Assembly: GCF_009670965.2 (NCBI RefSeq)
Contig: NZ_CP073239.1
Span: 1,674,001-1,738,000, forward strand
Length of the DNA stretch: 64,000 nucleotides
Origin: Riemerella anatipestifer
GTDB lineage: Bacteria > Bacteroidota > Bacteroidia > Flavobacteriales > Weeksellaceae
Reading direction: 5' to 3'
The notes under the pieces were generated by a model that worked only from the letters and a program-made list of their open reading frames with translations, did no database searches and had not been told where the DNA came from. Positions within the stretch are counted from its first letter, which is position 1, and each line of letters starts with the position of its first letter. The translations under genes were made by a program, and so were the position numbers. Positions 39,648-48,253 of this stretch are shown here, one piece after another.

Positions 39648-40562
39648 ATGAAAAAAAAACTACTTTGGATATTAATTTTAGGACTGATAATAATCAGTTG
39701 CAAACAAAGGAAAACAGAAATGAAAGAGAAAATAATTAAAACAAACGGCATTGAACTCTGTACGGAAAGTTTTGGAAATAAGAAAAATCCAGCAATCCTT
39801 TTGGTAGCAGGTGCAACCGTATCAATGCTGTATTGGGACACTGAATTTTGCCAACAATTATCTGAAAAAGGATTTTTTGTTATTCGTTACGACAACAGAG
39901 ATGTAGGAAAATCCACTAATTATGAACCAGGTTCTACTCCATACGATATTGTTGACTTAACTAATGACGCTATTTCAATATTGGATGGCTACAAGATTGA
40001 CAAAGCACATTTTGTGGGGATTTCTTTGGGCGGACTAATTTCTCAAATAGCATCAATAAAGTTTGCCGACAGAGTTAACTCCTTAACTCTTATGTCATCA
40101 GGCCCTTGGGGAGACTCAGACCCAACTATACCTGAAATGGACACGAGTATTTTAGATTTCCATAGTAAAGCAGGTACAGTCAATTGGACAAATGAAGACA
40201 GTGTGGTAAACTATTTAATTCAGGGTGCAGAATTAATGAGTGGCAAGAAACAATTTGACAAACAAAGAAGTGAAAAACTGATAAGAGCTGAGTTCAATAG
40301 AGCCAACAATTATATAAGTATGTTCAATCACGCTGCATTGCAAGGTGGTGAAGAATATTGGAACAGATTAAACGAAATCAAACAACCCACCTTAATTATC
40401 CACGGAACAGACGACAAAATTTGGCATTATAAGAATGCAGGTTTTTTACTAGAAAAAATAAAAGGTTCAAATCTAATCACCCTTGAAGGTACAGGACACG
40501 AATTACACGTTGATGATTGGAAATCAATTATTGATGGAATAGAAAAACACATAAATGACTGA
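39648..40562 (+). CDS. alpha/beta hydrolase lipoprotein, EstT-like (cassette 6)
   Basis: 304 residues. The N-terminal signal has lipobox IISC, and the remainder is a complete alpha/beta-hydrolase. Nucleophile Ser126 lies in GISLGG, the acid Asp at 255/256 in IHGTDDKIW, and His284 in GTGHELH. The sequence from IKTNGIELCTESFG onward resembles, from memory, EstT, the serine macrolide esterase found next to tet(X) in related bacteria. Macrolide activity here is inference. Own cassette: GTTAGCGGG (39599) to CCCGCTAAC (40579). Confidence 0.75.
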   Translation: MKKKLLWILILGLIIISCKQRKTEMKEKIIKTNGIELCTESFGNKKNPAILLVAGATVSMLYWDTEFCQQLSEKGFFVIRYDNRDVGKSTNYEPGSTPYDIVDLTNDAISILDGYKIDKAHFVGISLGGLISQIASIKFADRVNSLTLMSSGPWGDSDPTIPEMDTSILDFHSKAGTVNWTNEDSVVNYLIQGAELMSGKKQFDKQRSEKLIRAEFNRANNYISMFNHAALQGGEEYWNRLNEIKQPTLIIHGTDDKIWHYKNAGFLLEKIKGSNLITLEGTGHELHVDDWKSIIDGIEKHIND

Positions 40563-40578
40563 TAAACAAAAACAACGA

Positions 40579-40707
40579 CCCGCTAACAATGTATATAAAA
40601 AATAGGCGAAACAGTAGTAAATTCAAGGCTTTTGGCTCGTATTATACTTTGTGCTTAACCGAAAATTTGGCACTTCGAAATCGCCTACTTTTCATATACT
40701 AACCGTT
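40579..40707 (+). repeat. attC-like site 6 (short, diverged)
   Basis: Left core CCCGCTAAC complements the start of the hydrolase cassette. Arms AATGTATATAAAAAATAGGCG and CGCCTACTTTTCATATACT pair. Right core GTT at 40705. Confidence 0.8.
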
Positions 40708-40755
40708 ATGCGACATTTTATCCAATCACATTAAATTGACAAAATATTAAATAAA

Positions 40756-41205
40756 ATGCTAAAACTTTACAAAGAAATTAATGGAGTTCTTCATTATTGG
40801 GAAACTTGGGATGAAGATGACAAAACAGGTCTTGTTCATTGGGGAACTGTTGGAGAAAATGGAGAGCAAAAAAAAGTAAAATCCACACTTTTAAAAAATT
40901 TTCATAAAATAATTCAACAGGAAATTAATGAGAAGATTAATGAAGGTTATGAGCAAATAGACGAAGATGATTTAAAATTTCTAATAATTGAATATAAACT
41001 AAATTCTGACTTTGGAAATGAAGAAGACTTGGAAAAACGGCACAGACTTGAAGCCAAAATGAATGAAGATTTGGGATGGAACCTATCATTGGGTAATTGG
41101 TTATTTTCTCACGGAAGAAGAGGCCAGGGGAACACAGGTTCACGATGCAGTAATTCCAAATCCCCGCATGGTGTTCATTTCACCTACAATTTACAAAGTA
41201 CTTCC
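40756..41205 (+). pseudogene. WGR-domain protein, truncated (cassette 7)
   Basis: The first ~120 residues read as a WGR domain (MLKLYKEINGVLHYWETWD, GLVHWGTVGENGEQKKV) plus a helical part. After about 41120 the sequence becomes unlike either part (GNTGSRCSNSKSPHGVH) and runs in frame into a dihydrofolate reductase, giving a 317-residue chimeric frame. The natural C-terminus of the WGR protein and the closing palindrome of this cassette (expected complement of GTTATGCGAC) are missing. An insertion with deletion is the simplest explanation. Confidence 0.7.
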
Positions 41206-41709
41206 ATGAAAGTAGCATTGATTGTTGCTGTTGATCAGCAATTCGGTATTGGAAAGAACAATGATTTGATGTGGCATTTGCCTGCAGATATGAAATTTTT
41301 CAAAGAAACAACCACGGGACATATTGTGGTTACAGGTAGAAAAAACTACGATTCCATTCCGGAACGTTTTCGGCCGTTGCCCAACCGCGAGAATGCGGTC
41401 TTAACACGCAATACCGAATATCATGCTCCTGGAGCAGTTGTTTTTTCTTCCTTGGAATCCTGTTTGGATCATTATAAAAATGAAGTGGAACGAACCGTTT
41501 TCATAATTGGAGGCGGACAAATTTACCGAGAAGCTTTAGCGCTTGATTGTGTTCAAGAGATGTTTATTACCCATGTGCAGGGCGAATTTGGTGCAGATAC
41601 CTTCTTCCCGAAATTCGAAGCTGTCGCTTGGAATGTTGAAACGGTAGCAACCCAAGTAGTGGATGAGAAAAATGCCTATGCGTTTGAAGTGAAAAGGTAT
41701 TGGAGGTAA
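41206..41709 (+). CDS. dihydrofolate reductase
   Basis: 167 residues from ATG 41206. Reduces dihydrofolate to tetrahydrofolate with NADPH. Motifs: LIVAVDQQFGIGKNNDLMWHLPADMKFF with the catalytic acid, VVTGRKNYDSIP, and FIIGGGQIYREAL. Codon use and GC content are higher than in the neighbours. It is fused in frame behind a broken WGR cassette and lacks its own cassette ends. Whether it is a displaced housekeeping folA or a trimethoprim-insensitive dfr cannot be told from sequence alone. Confidence 0.9.
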   Translation: MKVALIVAVDQQFGIGKNNDLMWHLPADMKFFKETTTGHIVVTGRKNYDSIPERFRPLPNRENAVLTRNTEYHAPGAVVFSSLESCLDHYKNEVERTVFIIGGGQIYREALALDCVQEMFITHVQGEFGADTFFPKFEAVAWNVETVATQVVDEKNAYAFEVKRYWR

Positions 41710-41843
41710 CGTGATTACTTGATGAGAAATAAGAAATCATTGTCTACCTACTTTCGTTATATTTGATCAAATAAAGAAACAAACCTGCACAAAAACATCA
41801 AGTATTATGCTGTTTTGTACAGAAAAGCCGTATCAATAAATAA
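41710..41843 (+). other. non-cassette junction after dihydrofolate reductase
   Basis: No gene and no palindrome of the array type. It ends exactly at the GTT (41844) that opens the aadS cassette, so foreign DNA is joined at a cassette boundary. Confidence 0.6.
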
Positions 41844-41876
41844 GTTGTACGACATAGTAAAACCGAACCAAACAAA

Positions 41877-42740
41877 ATGAAAGTCAGAGAAGAAAAGTTA
41901 AGAACAATTATAGAATGGTCGGAGAAAAACGAAGATGTAAGAGTTCTTCTTCTGACAAGTTCACTTGTAAATCCTTTAGCACTTGTTGACGAATTTAGTG
42001 ATTTAGACATTGAATTTGTTTTTGAGGATAATACAAATTACATTTCAGACAAAAGCTGGACGCTTAAATTCGGAAATCCAATTGCTATGATTGAAGAAGA
42101 CGAAAGTTGTTTTAACCATAAACACGCAATGAAAATGCTACTTTATGAAGACGGTGTGAAAGTAGATTTTAAACTTTACAGCAAATCAAAATTTATAAAG
42201 GAAACGCAAGAGAAAGAATTACCAGAAGATTGGGATATTGGTTATAAAATTTTAATTGATAAAGATGGTATTACAAAGCAAATGCTGAAACCAACTTATC
42301 AAATTTCCATTATCAAAAAACCGTCTGAAAAAGAGTTTCAAAATCTAATAAACGATTTTTGGTGGGACACAACTTACGTGGCAAAGTGTCTTGTGAGAGA
42401 TGAAATATTCTATGCGAAATTTATGTCGGAAACCGTTATTCGCACAGAATATTTAATTCCTTTAATTGAATGGCACATTGCAAGTGAACACAATTGGAAC
42501 ATAACGACCAATAAATATGGACGACTTTTCAAAAAGTATCTTAACCAGGAAATGTGGGCTAAAACAGAACAAACATTTTCAGGGAGCAATATAAAGGAAA
42601 ATTGGACTGCTCTATTTTCAATGACTGATTTAGTTTCAGAAATAGGAACTGAATTGTCAAAAAAATTAGAGTACAAATACCCGGATAAATTAGAAAATGA
42701 CATACGAAAATATTTAGCTGGACTAAAACCCAAAACATAA
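41877..42740 (+). CDS. aadS: aminoglycoside 6-adenylyltransferase AadS (cassette 8)
   Basis: 287 residues, the length of AadS. As recalled, it is nearly identical to the Bacteroides transposon enzyme. MKVREEKLRTIIEWSE at the start, LLLTSSLVNP, and the nucleotidyltransferase aspartates in DEFSDLDIEFVFED are present. It adenylylates streptomycin-type aminoglycosides. The cassette runs from GTTGTACGAC (41844) to GTCGTACAAC (42745). tet(X) and aadS are also close together on Bacteroides elements Tn4351/CTnDOT. Confidence 0.93.
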   Translation: MKVREEKLRTIIEWSEKNEDVRVLLLTSSLVNPLALVDEFSDLDIEFVFEDNTNYISDKSWTLKFGNPIAMIEEDESCFNHKHAMKMLLYEDGVKVDFKLYSKSKFIKETQEKELPEDWDIGYKILIDKDGITKQMLKPTYQISIIKKPSEKEFQNLINDFWWDTTYVAKCLVRDEIFYAKFMSETVIRTEYLIPLIEWHIASEHNWNITTNKYGRLFKKYLNQEMWAKTEQTFSGSNIKENWTALFSMTDLVSEIGTELSKKLEYKYPDKLENDIRKYLAGLKPKT

Positions 42741-42744
42741 CTAC

Positions 42745-42872
42745 GTCGTACAACATCGTATTGGCAATAGGCGGGCTGAACGGCTTCGTATCAACGGAAG
42801 TGCAAAATTCAATTTCTGTTCTTCGATTAAAGTTCAGTGCTAAAAATCCCGCCCATCGCCAATACGCGGCAC
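42745..42872 (+). repeat. attC-like site 8 (short, diverged)
   Basis: Left core GTCGTACAAC complements the aadS cassette start. Arms ATCGTATTGGCAATAGGCGG and CCGCCCATCGCCAATACGC. The right end meets mini-cassette 1 instead of GTT. Confidence 0.85.
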
Positions 42873-43032
42873 GATGTAGCGAAATCCGCTTCGCTCCTTT
42901 CGCTACATCGGCTCGGCGGCTTACACCGCCTGATGAGCTCGTCGCTTCGCGAACTTCGCACATCAAGCGGTTTTGCAAAATTCCCTCTCGGAAGCAGAGC
43001 TTCCAGAGGAAACTTCGCAAAGCCGCCGAGCC
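42873..43032 (+). repeat. 160-bp mini-cassette, copy 1
   Basis: Starts GATGTAGCGAAA, whose complement TTTCGCTACATC follows at 42898. Arms GGCTCGGCGGCT and AGCCGCCGAGCC then pair at the far end. Ends directly before GTT (43033). GC-rich, open in several frames on both strands, but no credible gene. Confidence 0.88.
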
Positions 43033-43067
43033 GTTATCTGCTATTTTATAAAAATCTCGCAAATTAA

Positions 43068-43883
43068 ATGAAAATCAAAATTTTTATTCTTTTTTTATTA
43101 ACATTTATAAATCTGAGTTCACAAATCATTAATGGGAAAATAGTTTCTGCCGATACAAAATTACCAATTCCTTTCGCAAGAATTGGAATTGAAAAAAGCG
43201 AATATGGAATAAATTCGGACGAAAATGGAAACTTTTCAATTGACTTGTCAAATAAAGACAAAAATCAGAAAATAAAAATTGAAGTTGGAGGTTATGAGCC
43301 ATACTCAAATTCCATTGAAAAATTCTTGCTTGAAAACAATAAGACTTTTTTTCTTTCCGAGAAAGTTGTAAACATAGAGCAAGTTGTGATTACACCTAAA
43401 AAATTTATTGCAAAAAATTGGGGAATTAATGCCAAAACAAAAAAAATTCAATTTAGTTATAATCCTGAGAAAAATCAGCAAGATATTTCAAAGGAACTTG
43501 CTTTGCCGTTTGAAACAAAAAAACGAGCGACAATTGAAAAAATTAACATTAACATTGCTTATTTTGAAGCAGACCGCCCCGTTTTTGTAAGATATAATGT
43601 TTATGATGAAAATTGGAATTCAATTTTAGGTGAAGATATTTCTATTTTAATGAATCCAAAAGACATAAAAGACAGTGAATTTTCATTAGATGTATCTGAC
43701 AAAAATATTTGGGTAAAAAATAAGTTTTATGTTTCTTTCCAAATATTAAATTCTTTCAAAGGATCCATAGCTTTGAGCGGAACTGTTTTCAAACCTGCAT
43801 TTTACAGAAAAAATCTTGGACTATGGGAAAAGACACCAACAGTTTGTCCTGCTCTAAATATAGACGTGAAAGTTGAGAAATAA
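43068..43883 (+). CDS. secreted carboxypeptidase-regulatory-like domain protein (cassette 9)
   Basis: 271 residues with signal peptide (FILFLLTFINLSSQ). Residues 20-95 form a CarboxypepD_reg-like beta domain (INGKIVSADTKLPIPFARIG, YGINSDENGNFSIDL) as seen in TonB-dependent systems. A beta-rich C-terminal domain of unknown function follows. Cassette ends GTTATCTGC / GCAGATAAC. Confidence 0.75.
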   Translation: MKIKIFILFLLTFINLSSQIINGKIVSADTKLPIPFARIGIEKSEYGINSDENGNFSIDLSNKDKNQKIKIEVGGYEPYSNSIEKFLLENNKTFFLSEKVVNIEQVVITPKKFIAKNWGINAKTKKIQFSYNPEKNQQDISKELALPFETKKRATIEKININIAYFEADRPVFVRYNVYDENWNSILGEDISILMNPKDIKDSEFSLDVSDKNIWVKNKFYVSFQILNSFKGSIALSGTVFKPAFYRKNLGLWEKTPTVCPALNIDVKVEK

Positions 43884-43890
43884 AAAAACG

Positions 43891-44082
43891 GCAGATAACA
43901 TCGTATTGCTAAAATGCGGGACTGAAGGCTCTTGCGTTGAAAGTTTTGTGAAATTTAGTTGCAAAAAATGTTTCCGCTTCCATTTTTTTATTAATTTAGT
44001 CAGCGGAAAACATTTTTTGCTTCGTGCAGGTTTTAATAGAAATTTTAGGTGTAAAAGCCCGCACTTCAGCAATACTTTTTCC
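43891..44082 (+). repeat. attC-like site 9 (long class)
   Basis: Left core GCAGATAAC complements cassette start GTTATCTGC (43033). Right arm ends at ...TTTTTCC followed by mini-cassette 2. Confidence 0.85.
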
Positions 44083-44242
44083 GATGTAGCGAAATCCGCT
44101 TCGCTCCTTTCGCTACATCGGCTCGGCGGCTTACACCGCCTGATGAGCTCGTCGCTTCGCGAACTTCGCACATCAAGCGGTTTTGCAAAATTCCCTCTCG
44201 GAAGCAGAGCTTCCAGAGGAAACTTCGCAAAGCCGCCGAGCC
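44083..44242 (+). repeat. 160-bp mini-cassette, copy 2
   Basis: Same 160-bp sequence as copy 1 (GATGTAGCG...GCCGAGCC), inserted between the palindrome end and GTT at 44243. Confidence 0.9.
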
Positions 44243-44275
44243 GTTACCTACAATTTTACCCAAAAATCGCCAATA

Positions 44276-44929
44276 ATGACTGAATATGAGAATAAATCAA
44301 TTTTTCAAGGCTCAAAAGAGTATCTTGAAAAAAGTTTTTTAGAAGAATTAAATTATAAGATTTGGTCAACAAAAGGTGCCAGATTTGAAGCAGATAAAAG
44401 GTTGACAATCGTTTCGAAAACTTCCAGCATAACTTTATCAATATTCTCCGCTTATTTGATAATATCGGGGTTGATTTCCGTGTATAATATTAATTCCGAC
44501 ATAAAAATTGATGTAATAAATTATGTTGTTACTGCCTTAAGTATTTTACTTTTAGTGTTATCACAATATGAAAATTCGCAGAATTATAATTTGAGGGCGA
44601 ATAATTATCATAATTGTGGTTTGGAATTAAGCAAACTTTATAACGAATTACGAAACTTTAAAACATTACACGAAAACCCTTCCGAATATACAAAAAGAGA
44701 ATTCGCGTTAAAACTTTCTCAAGAGTATCAAAATATATTATCAAAATATGAAAATCATTTGACTATTGATTATCAAAATTTCAAGATAAGCCACCGTGAA
44801 TATTTTACAGAAATTCAACAAAAAGATATTAATAAGATAAAGCGTATAAATTTTTGGATTAGATACGGTTGGTATACATTAATTTTAATTTTAACGCCAA
44901 TACTTATATTTATTATTTGTTTAATTTAA
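44276..44929 (+). CDS. SLATT-domain membrane protein (cassette 10)
   Basis: 217 residues from ATG 44276. Two central transmembrane helices (SITLSIFSAYLIISGLI and VVTALSILLLVLSQYENS), a long helical region with NYNLRANNYHNCGLELSKLY, and a C-terminal helix. This matches the SLATT family, two-helix effectors proposed to form pores in nucleotide-signalling defence systems. No SMODS synthase or sensor gene lies beside it. Cassette ends GTTACCTACA / TGTAGGTAAC. Confidence 0.72.
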   Translation: MTEYENKSIFQGSKEYLEKSFLEELNYKIWSTKGARFEADKRLTIVSKTSSITLSIFSAYLIISGLISVYNINSDIKIDVINYVVTALSILLLVLSQYENSQNYNLRANNYHNCGLELSKLYNELRNFKTLHENPSEYTKREFALKLSQEYQNILSKYENHLTIDYQNFKISHREYFTEIQQKDINKIKRINFWIRYGWYTLILILTPILIFIICLI

Positions 44930-44933
44930 AAAA

Positions 44934-45126
44934 CTGTAGGTAACATAGTATTTGCAAAAGGCGGGGAGAAGTGTTGAATTGAAAAGCGGAAATATTTAGT
45001 CGCATATGCTTTTCAATTCAACTTTTTTTTAATAATTTAGTTTCATTGAAAAAGCATCTGCTTTGGTTTGTCGAAATTGAACTTTTCGTTCAATTTAGTC
45101 CGCCCTTCGCAAATACTTTTTCCGTT
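44934..45126 (+). repeat. attC-like site 10 (long class)
   Basis: Left core TGTAGGTAAC complements cassette start at 44243. Arms of the long class. Right core GTT at 45124. Confidence 0.85.
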
Positions 45127-45161
45127 AGCTGTAACTTTTCCCAAGCATACGCATAAATTTG

Positions 45162-45671
45162 ATGAAGCATAAATTTGAACATAAACCTACTAATACACAA
45201 CTTTTAATACAGAGCTTTGTATTTACACTAATTTGGTTCGGATATATGGCTTTCATCTTTCCTAACGCCTTTATAACAATTGGAGAATGTGAAGGAACTC
45301 CTGGGGTGGACAACTCTTTGGCAATTATTATCTTGCCTTTGTATTTGCTAATTTTTGGTGGAATATTTTTGTATTTTATACGAAGTTTGAAACAATGGTC
45401 TATCAAAATAGTTTCAACAATATTTTTCATTATACTCTTTCCAGCAATATTGTTCATTGGTTCTTTCATTTTTTTGAGCATCGATAATATTTGTGACGTA
45501 GCGAATAAACTTGACATATGGAGTTATATTTACTATTACGGATGTTATAATGATATTGAAGTACACGAAATTCCTGTTTTACTTATTTCATCTATACTCC
45601 TTCTTTTTTTCTCGTTTTTATTTTTCAAATCCATCAATCAAAAAACATCAAAAATAAATGACAAAACTTAA
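45162..45671 (+). CDS. hypothetical membrane protein (cassette 11, gene 1)
   Basis: 169 residues from ATG 45162 with four predicted transmembrane helices; no family recognised. It overlaps the next gene by 14 bases, so the two form a two-gene cassette. Confidence 0.6.
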   Translation: MKHKFEHKPTNTQLLIQSFVFTLIWFGYMAFIFPNAFITIGECEGTPGVDNSLAIIILPLYLLIFGGIFLYFIRSLKQWSIKIVSTIFFIILFPAILFIGSFIFLSIDNICDVANKLDIWSYIYYYGCYNDIEVHEIPVLLISSILLLFFSFLFFKSINQKTSKINDKT

Positions 45672-46224
45672 CAATAAACTATTGACACTTTTTCTTATTA
45701 TGGGAACTATATTTTTTATAGCAATTATTTACACATTCGTTACCAAAGAATTGTTGCCTGAAACTACAAACCATAAAGTCAGTTTTGACGGTATTACATT
45801 TGTGAAAAATGATTACGCTGACTTGACAATCATTGAACAAGAAGAAAACTATGAAGATGAGCATTCTGAAAATTTTCAAGAAAATAGAAACACTCAAAGT
45901 TGCCATATATCTATAGTAAATCTAACAGACAATCTTCCGTATGCCAAAACGGATGATTTCAGTCTAAAAGCAATTAGAAAAACTCCCGAAAAAATTTCTG
46001 TTCAAAATCTAAATGAGATAACTCTACCAAGTTCCTCATTAAAGGAGAATTATAAATTAAAAATTATCTGTGAAAATCAAACAATAGAAGAGTTTCATCT
46101 TGGAAAAATTGACGAAATTTTAAACCTGAAAGATAAGAGAAATGCAGACACTGAAAAAAAGGATATAAAACTAATCTCGAAAGATAAGAAGCTGATAATA
46201 TTTGTAAACTTTACAATTGACTAA
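45658..46224 (+). CDS. hypothetical membrane-anchored protein (cassette 11, gene 2)
   Basis: 188 residues. One N-terminal transmembrane helix (LLTLFLIMGTIFFIAIIYTFV) and a charged extracytoplasmic region. No family recognised. The cassette spans GTTAGCTGTA (45124) to TACAGCTAAC (46231). Confidence 0.6.
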   Translation: MTKLNNKLLTLFLIMGTIFFIAIIYTFVTKELLPETTNHKVSFDGITFVKNDYADLTIIEQEENYEDEHSENFQENRNTQSCHISIVNLTDNLPYAKTDDFSLKAIRKTPEKISVQNLNEITLPSSSLKENYKLKIICENQTIEEFHLGKIDEILNLKDKRNADTEKKDIKLISKDKKLIIFVNFTID

Positions 46225-46230
46225 AAAAGC

Positions 46231-46420
46231 TACAGCTAACATAGTATTTGCAAAAGGCGGGGTAAAGGTGTCGAATTGAAAATTTGGTTACATTTATCCG
46301 CTCCTGTTTTTCCGTATTACTTTTTTTCTTAAATTAGCAATACGGAAAAAGCATCCGCTTCGGTTGGTTGAAATTGAACGAATAGTCCAATTTAGCCCGC
46401 CCTTCGCAAATACTTTTTCC
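46231..46420 (+). repeat. attC-like site 11 (long class)
   Basis: Left core TACAGCTAAC complements cassette start GTTAGCTGTA (45124). Right arm meets mini-cassette 3. Confidence 0.85.
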
Positions 46421-46580
46421 GATGTAGCGAAATCCGCTTCGCTCCTTTCGCTACATCGGCTCGGCGGCTTACACCGCCTGATGAGCTCGTCGCTTCGCGA
46501 ACTTCGCACATCAAGCGGTTTTGCAAAATTCCCTCTCGGAAGCAGAGCTTCCAGAGGAAACTTCGCAAAGCCGCCGAGCC
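46421..46580 (+). repeat. 160-bp mini-cassette, copy 3
   Basis: Identical layout to copies 1 and 2; GTT of the next cassette follows at 46581. Confidence 0.9.
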
Positions 46581-46650
46581 GTTAGTGGCAACCTTTGAAG
46601 AACCGTACAAACAAAGAGACTATTGAATAACTGAAATAATTATTTAAAAG

Positions 46651-47171
46651 ATGTACTTTTCAAGGCAACTAAAAAACTAAAAATATCTGACGACTCTGGA
46701 TTTTTAGCAATCGTAAATTCCGAAACTTACAAATCATTCGTTGACGAAGATTGGCAACTAACTCAACTTATGCAACATTTTGTTCACGAAATGAACAATA
46801 AGAATATTATTTTTTGGGCTACAGGAACACAAAGCAATTGGACAGTTTCGTTTGTTGACAAACCTTCCAATAAAAATGCTTTTCGTGAATTTACATCAAC
46901 CATACACGTAACGAACGAAAAACTTTATCTTACGAATTATGATGACCTAACAATGTCTGCACAATTTGAAGACACAAAAATTCCATCTAAACACAATTCC
47001 GACCTCATAATAAAATTGGAAAATGGACTTTATAATTTAACTATTCGACAGTTTTTTGACCCAGAAGATTACGATTATGAGGCAGATGGAAAAGTAAATT
47101 TTGAAATTGTAATGCAGAAAACTGAGAAAGAAACTAAAAAAATTGACAAAATATATTGGTGGACAGAATAA
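46651..47171 (+). pseudogene. hypothetical protein with a probable 5' frameshift (cassette 12)
   Basis: The main frame is open from 46635 to the stop at 47171, but its only ATG is at 46770, well inside coding-like sequence (SGFLAIVNSETYKSFVDED upstream). ATG 46651 lies in another frame; adding one T to the TTTT run at about 46657-46660 joins it to the main frame as MYFFKATKKLKI. A soluble protein of about 173 residues, no family recognised. Cassette ends GTTAGTGGC / GCCACTAAC. Confidence 0.55.
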
Positions 47172-47175
47172 GGCA

Positions 47176-47305
47176 GCCACTAACAAGGTATTACCGAAAG
47201 CGGGGGGTAATTGCTTTTTTAGAAAATTTTGTTTACTTTTGAAGAGTGGTATTTTAGTTGAAGTTGGGTGCTAATAAGCCCCGCCTTCGGCAATACCCCG
47301 CCGTT
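47176..47305 (+). repeat. attC-like site 12 (short class)
   Basis: Left core GCCACTAAC complements cassette start GTTAGTGGC (46581). Arms GGTATTACCGAAAGCGG and CCGCCTTCGGCAATACC. Right core GTT at 47303. Confidence 0.85.
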
Positions 47306-47317
47306 AGCTGCAAGTTT

Positions 47318-48025
47318 ATGAAAGATACCGTTGAAAAATTATTAAAATTTTTACCATTATTATCAATAATAATTTTATTGAGTAGCATATTAAAAAATTA
47401 TATTTATTTTTCAAATTTTAGCGTAAATATAAATGAATATATAGACCTTTCTGAATTCCCTTTGCTTTTTATAAATGATGTTCTATTTTATTTTTTATTC
47501 ATAATATCATTTATAATATATTTACCTTTTATATATGCCAGAACATATTTTAGAAATAAGTATGGATCAGAAAACTTCAGCTTCAAATATTCAAATAAGT
47601 TCACAAACTTTGCAATACCTGCTGTTATAATTTTAACAATCTATACTTGTTTTGATAATTCACCTTTGGATATAAAGTTGATAAAAATAATGATCTATCT
47701 AACTTTAATATTCGCTTTTATACTTCTATACTTAGATAAAGACATAGAATTTTCTAAGAATTATTGCTTAGTATTTAGTATATTCTTCATGTTTCTTTTC
47801 TCTGTATTTAACGCATTTTCAGATATATACAAAATAGAAAACGGAAAAGCTAAACAAGAGGTATCTTTTGAAATCAATGATGAACTTATTAAAACTGATA
47901 AATTGAATAATATTTTTTTTGGGAAATCAAGAAATTTTATTTTTATATACAATAAGAAAACTAAAGAAACTGAAGTATATAAATTTGACGAACTGAAGAA
48001 TTTTAAAATAAAAACCTGCAGCTAA
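47318..48025 (+). CDS. hypothetical membrane protein (cassette 13)
   Basis: 235 residues from ATG 47318, 15 bases inside the cassette. About five transmembrane helices and a C-terminal cytoplasmic or periplasmic domain of ~70 residues. No family recognised. The stop codon TAA (48023-48025) lies within the left core TGCAGCTAAC of the following palindrome, so gene and site overlap. Confidence 0.65.
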   Translation: MKDTVEKLLKFLPLLSIIILLSSILKNYIYFSNFSVNINEYIDLSEFPLLFINDVLFYFLFIISFIIYLPFIYARTYFRNKYGSENFSFKYSNKFTNFAIPAVIILTIYTCFDNSPLDIKLIKIMIYLTLIFAFILLYLDKDIEFSKNYCLVFSIFFMFLFSVFNAFSDIYKIENGKAKQEVSFEINDELIKTDKLNNIFFGKSRNFIFIYNKKTKETEVYKFDELKNFKIKTCS

Positions 48026-48213
48026 CATAGTATTGCCAAAAAAGCGGGGTTGAAGAAATTCTTTGAGCATTTAGTGAAAATAGTCGCAAAAAATTTTCCC
48101 TTTTCCAAAGAAATTTGGAAGTTTGAAAAAGGGAAAAATTTTTGCTTCGGGAAGTGTTTCTTTTGAAATCTCAGTTATAAAAAGCCCGCTTCTTCGGCAA
48201 TACTTTTCCCGTT
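48017..48213 (+). repeat. attC-like site 13 (long class, variant loop)
   Basis: Left core TGCAGCTAAC complements start GTTAGCTGCA (47303). Arms ATAGTATTGCCAAAAAAGCGGG and CCCGCTTCTTCGGCAATAC. Right core GTT at 48211. Confidence 0.85.
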
Positions 48214-48253
48214 GTAGGCAATGCTATCAAAATAACCGTTTAACAAAAAGATT

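Noticed and set aside
42761..43067. Open frames of 60-100 residues over every 160-bp mini-cassette on both strands (for example one reading LHRLGGLHRLMSSSLRELRTS)
   Set aside because: The same DNA is open in several frames at once in all six copies because it is GC-rich and palindromic; no start signal and no coding bias. These are traps for automatic annotation.
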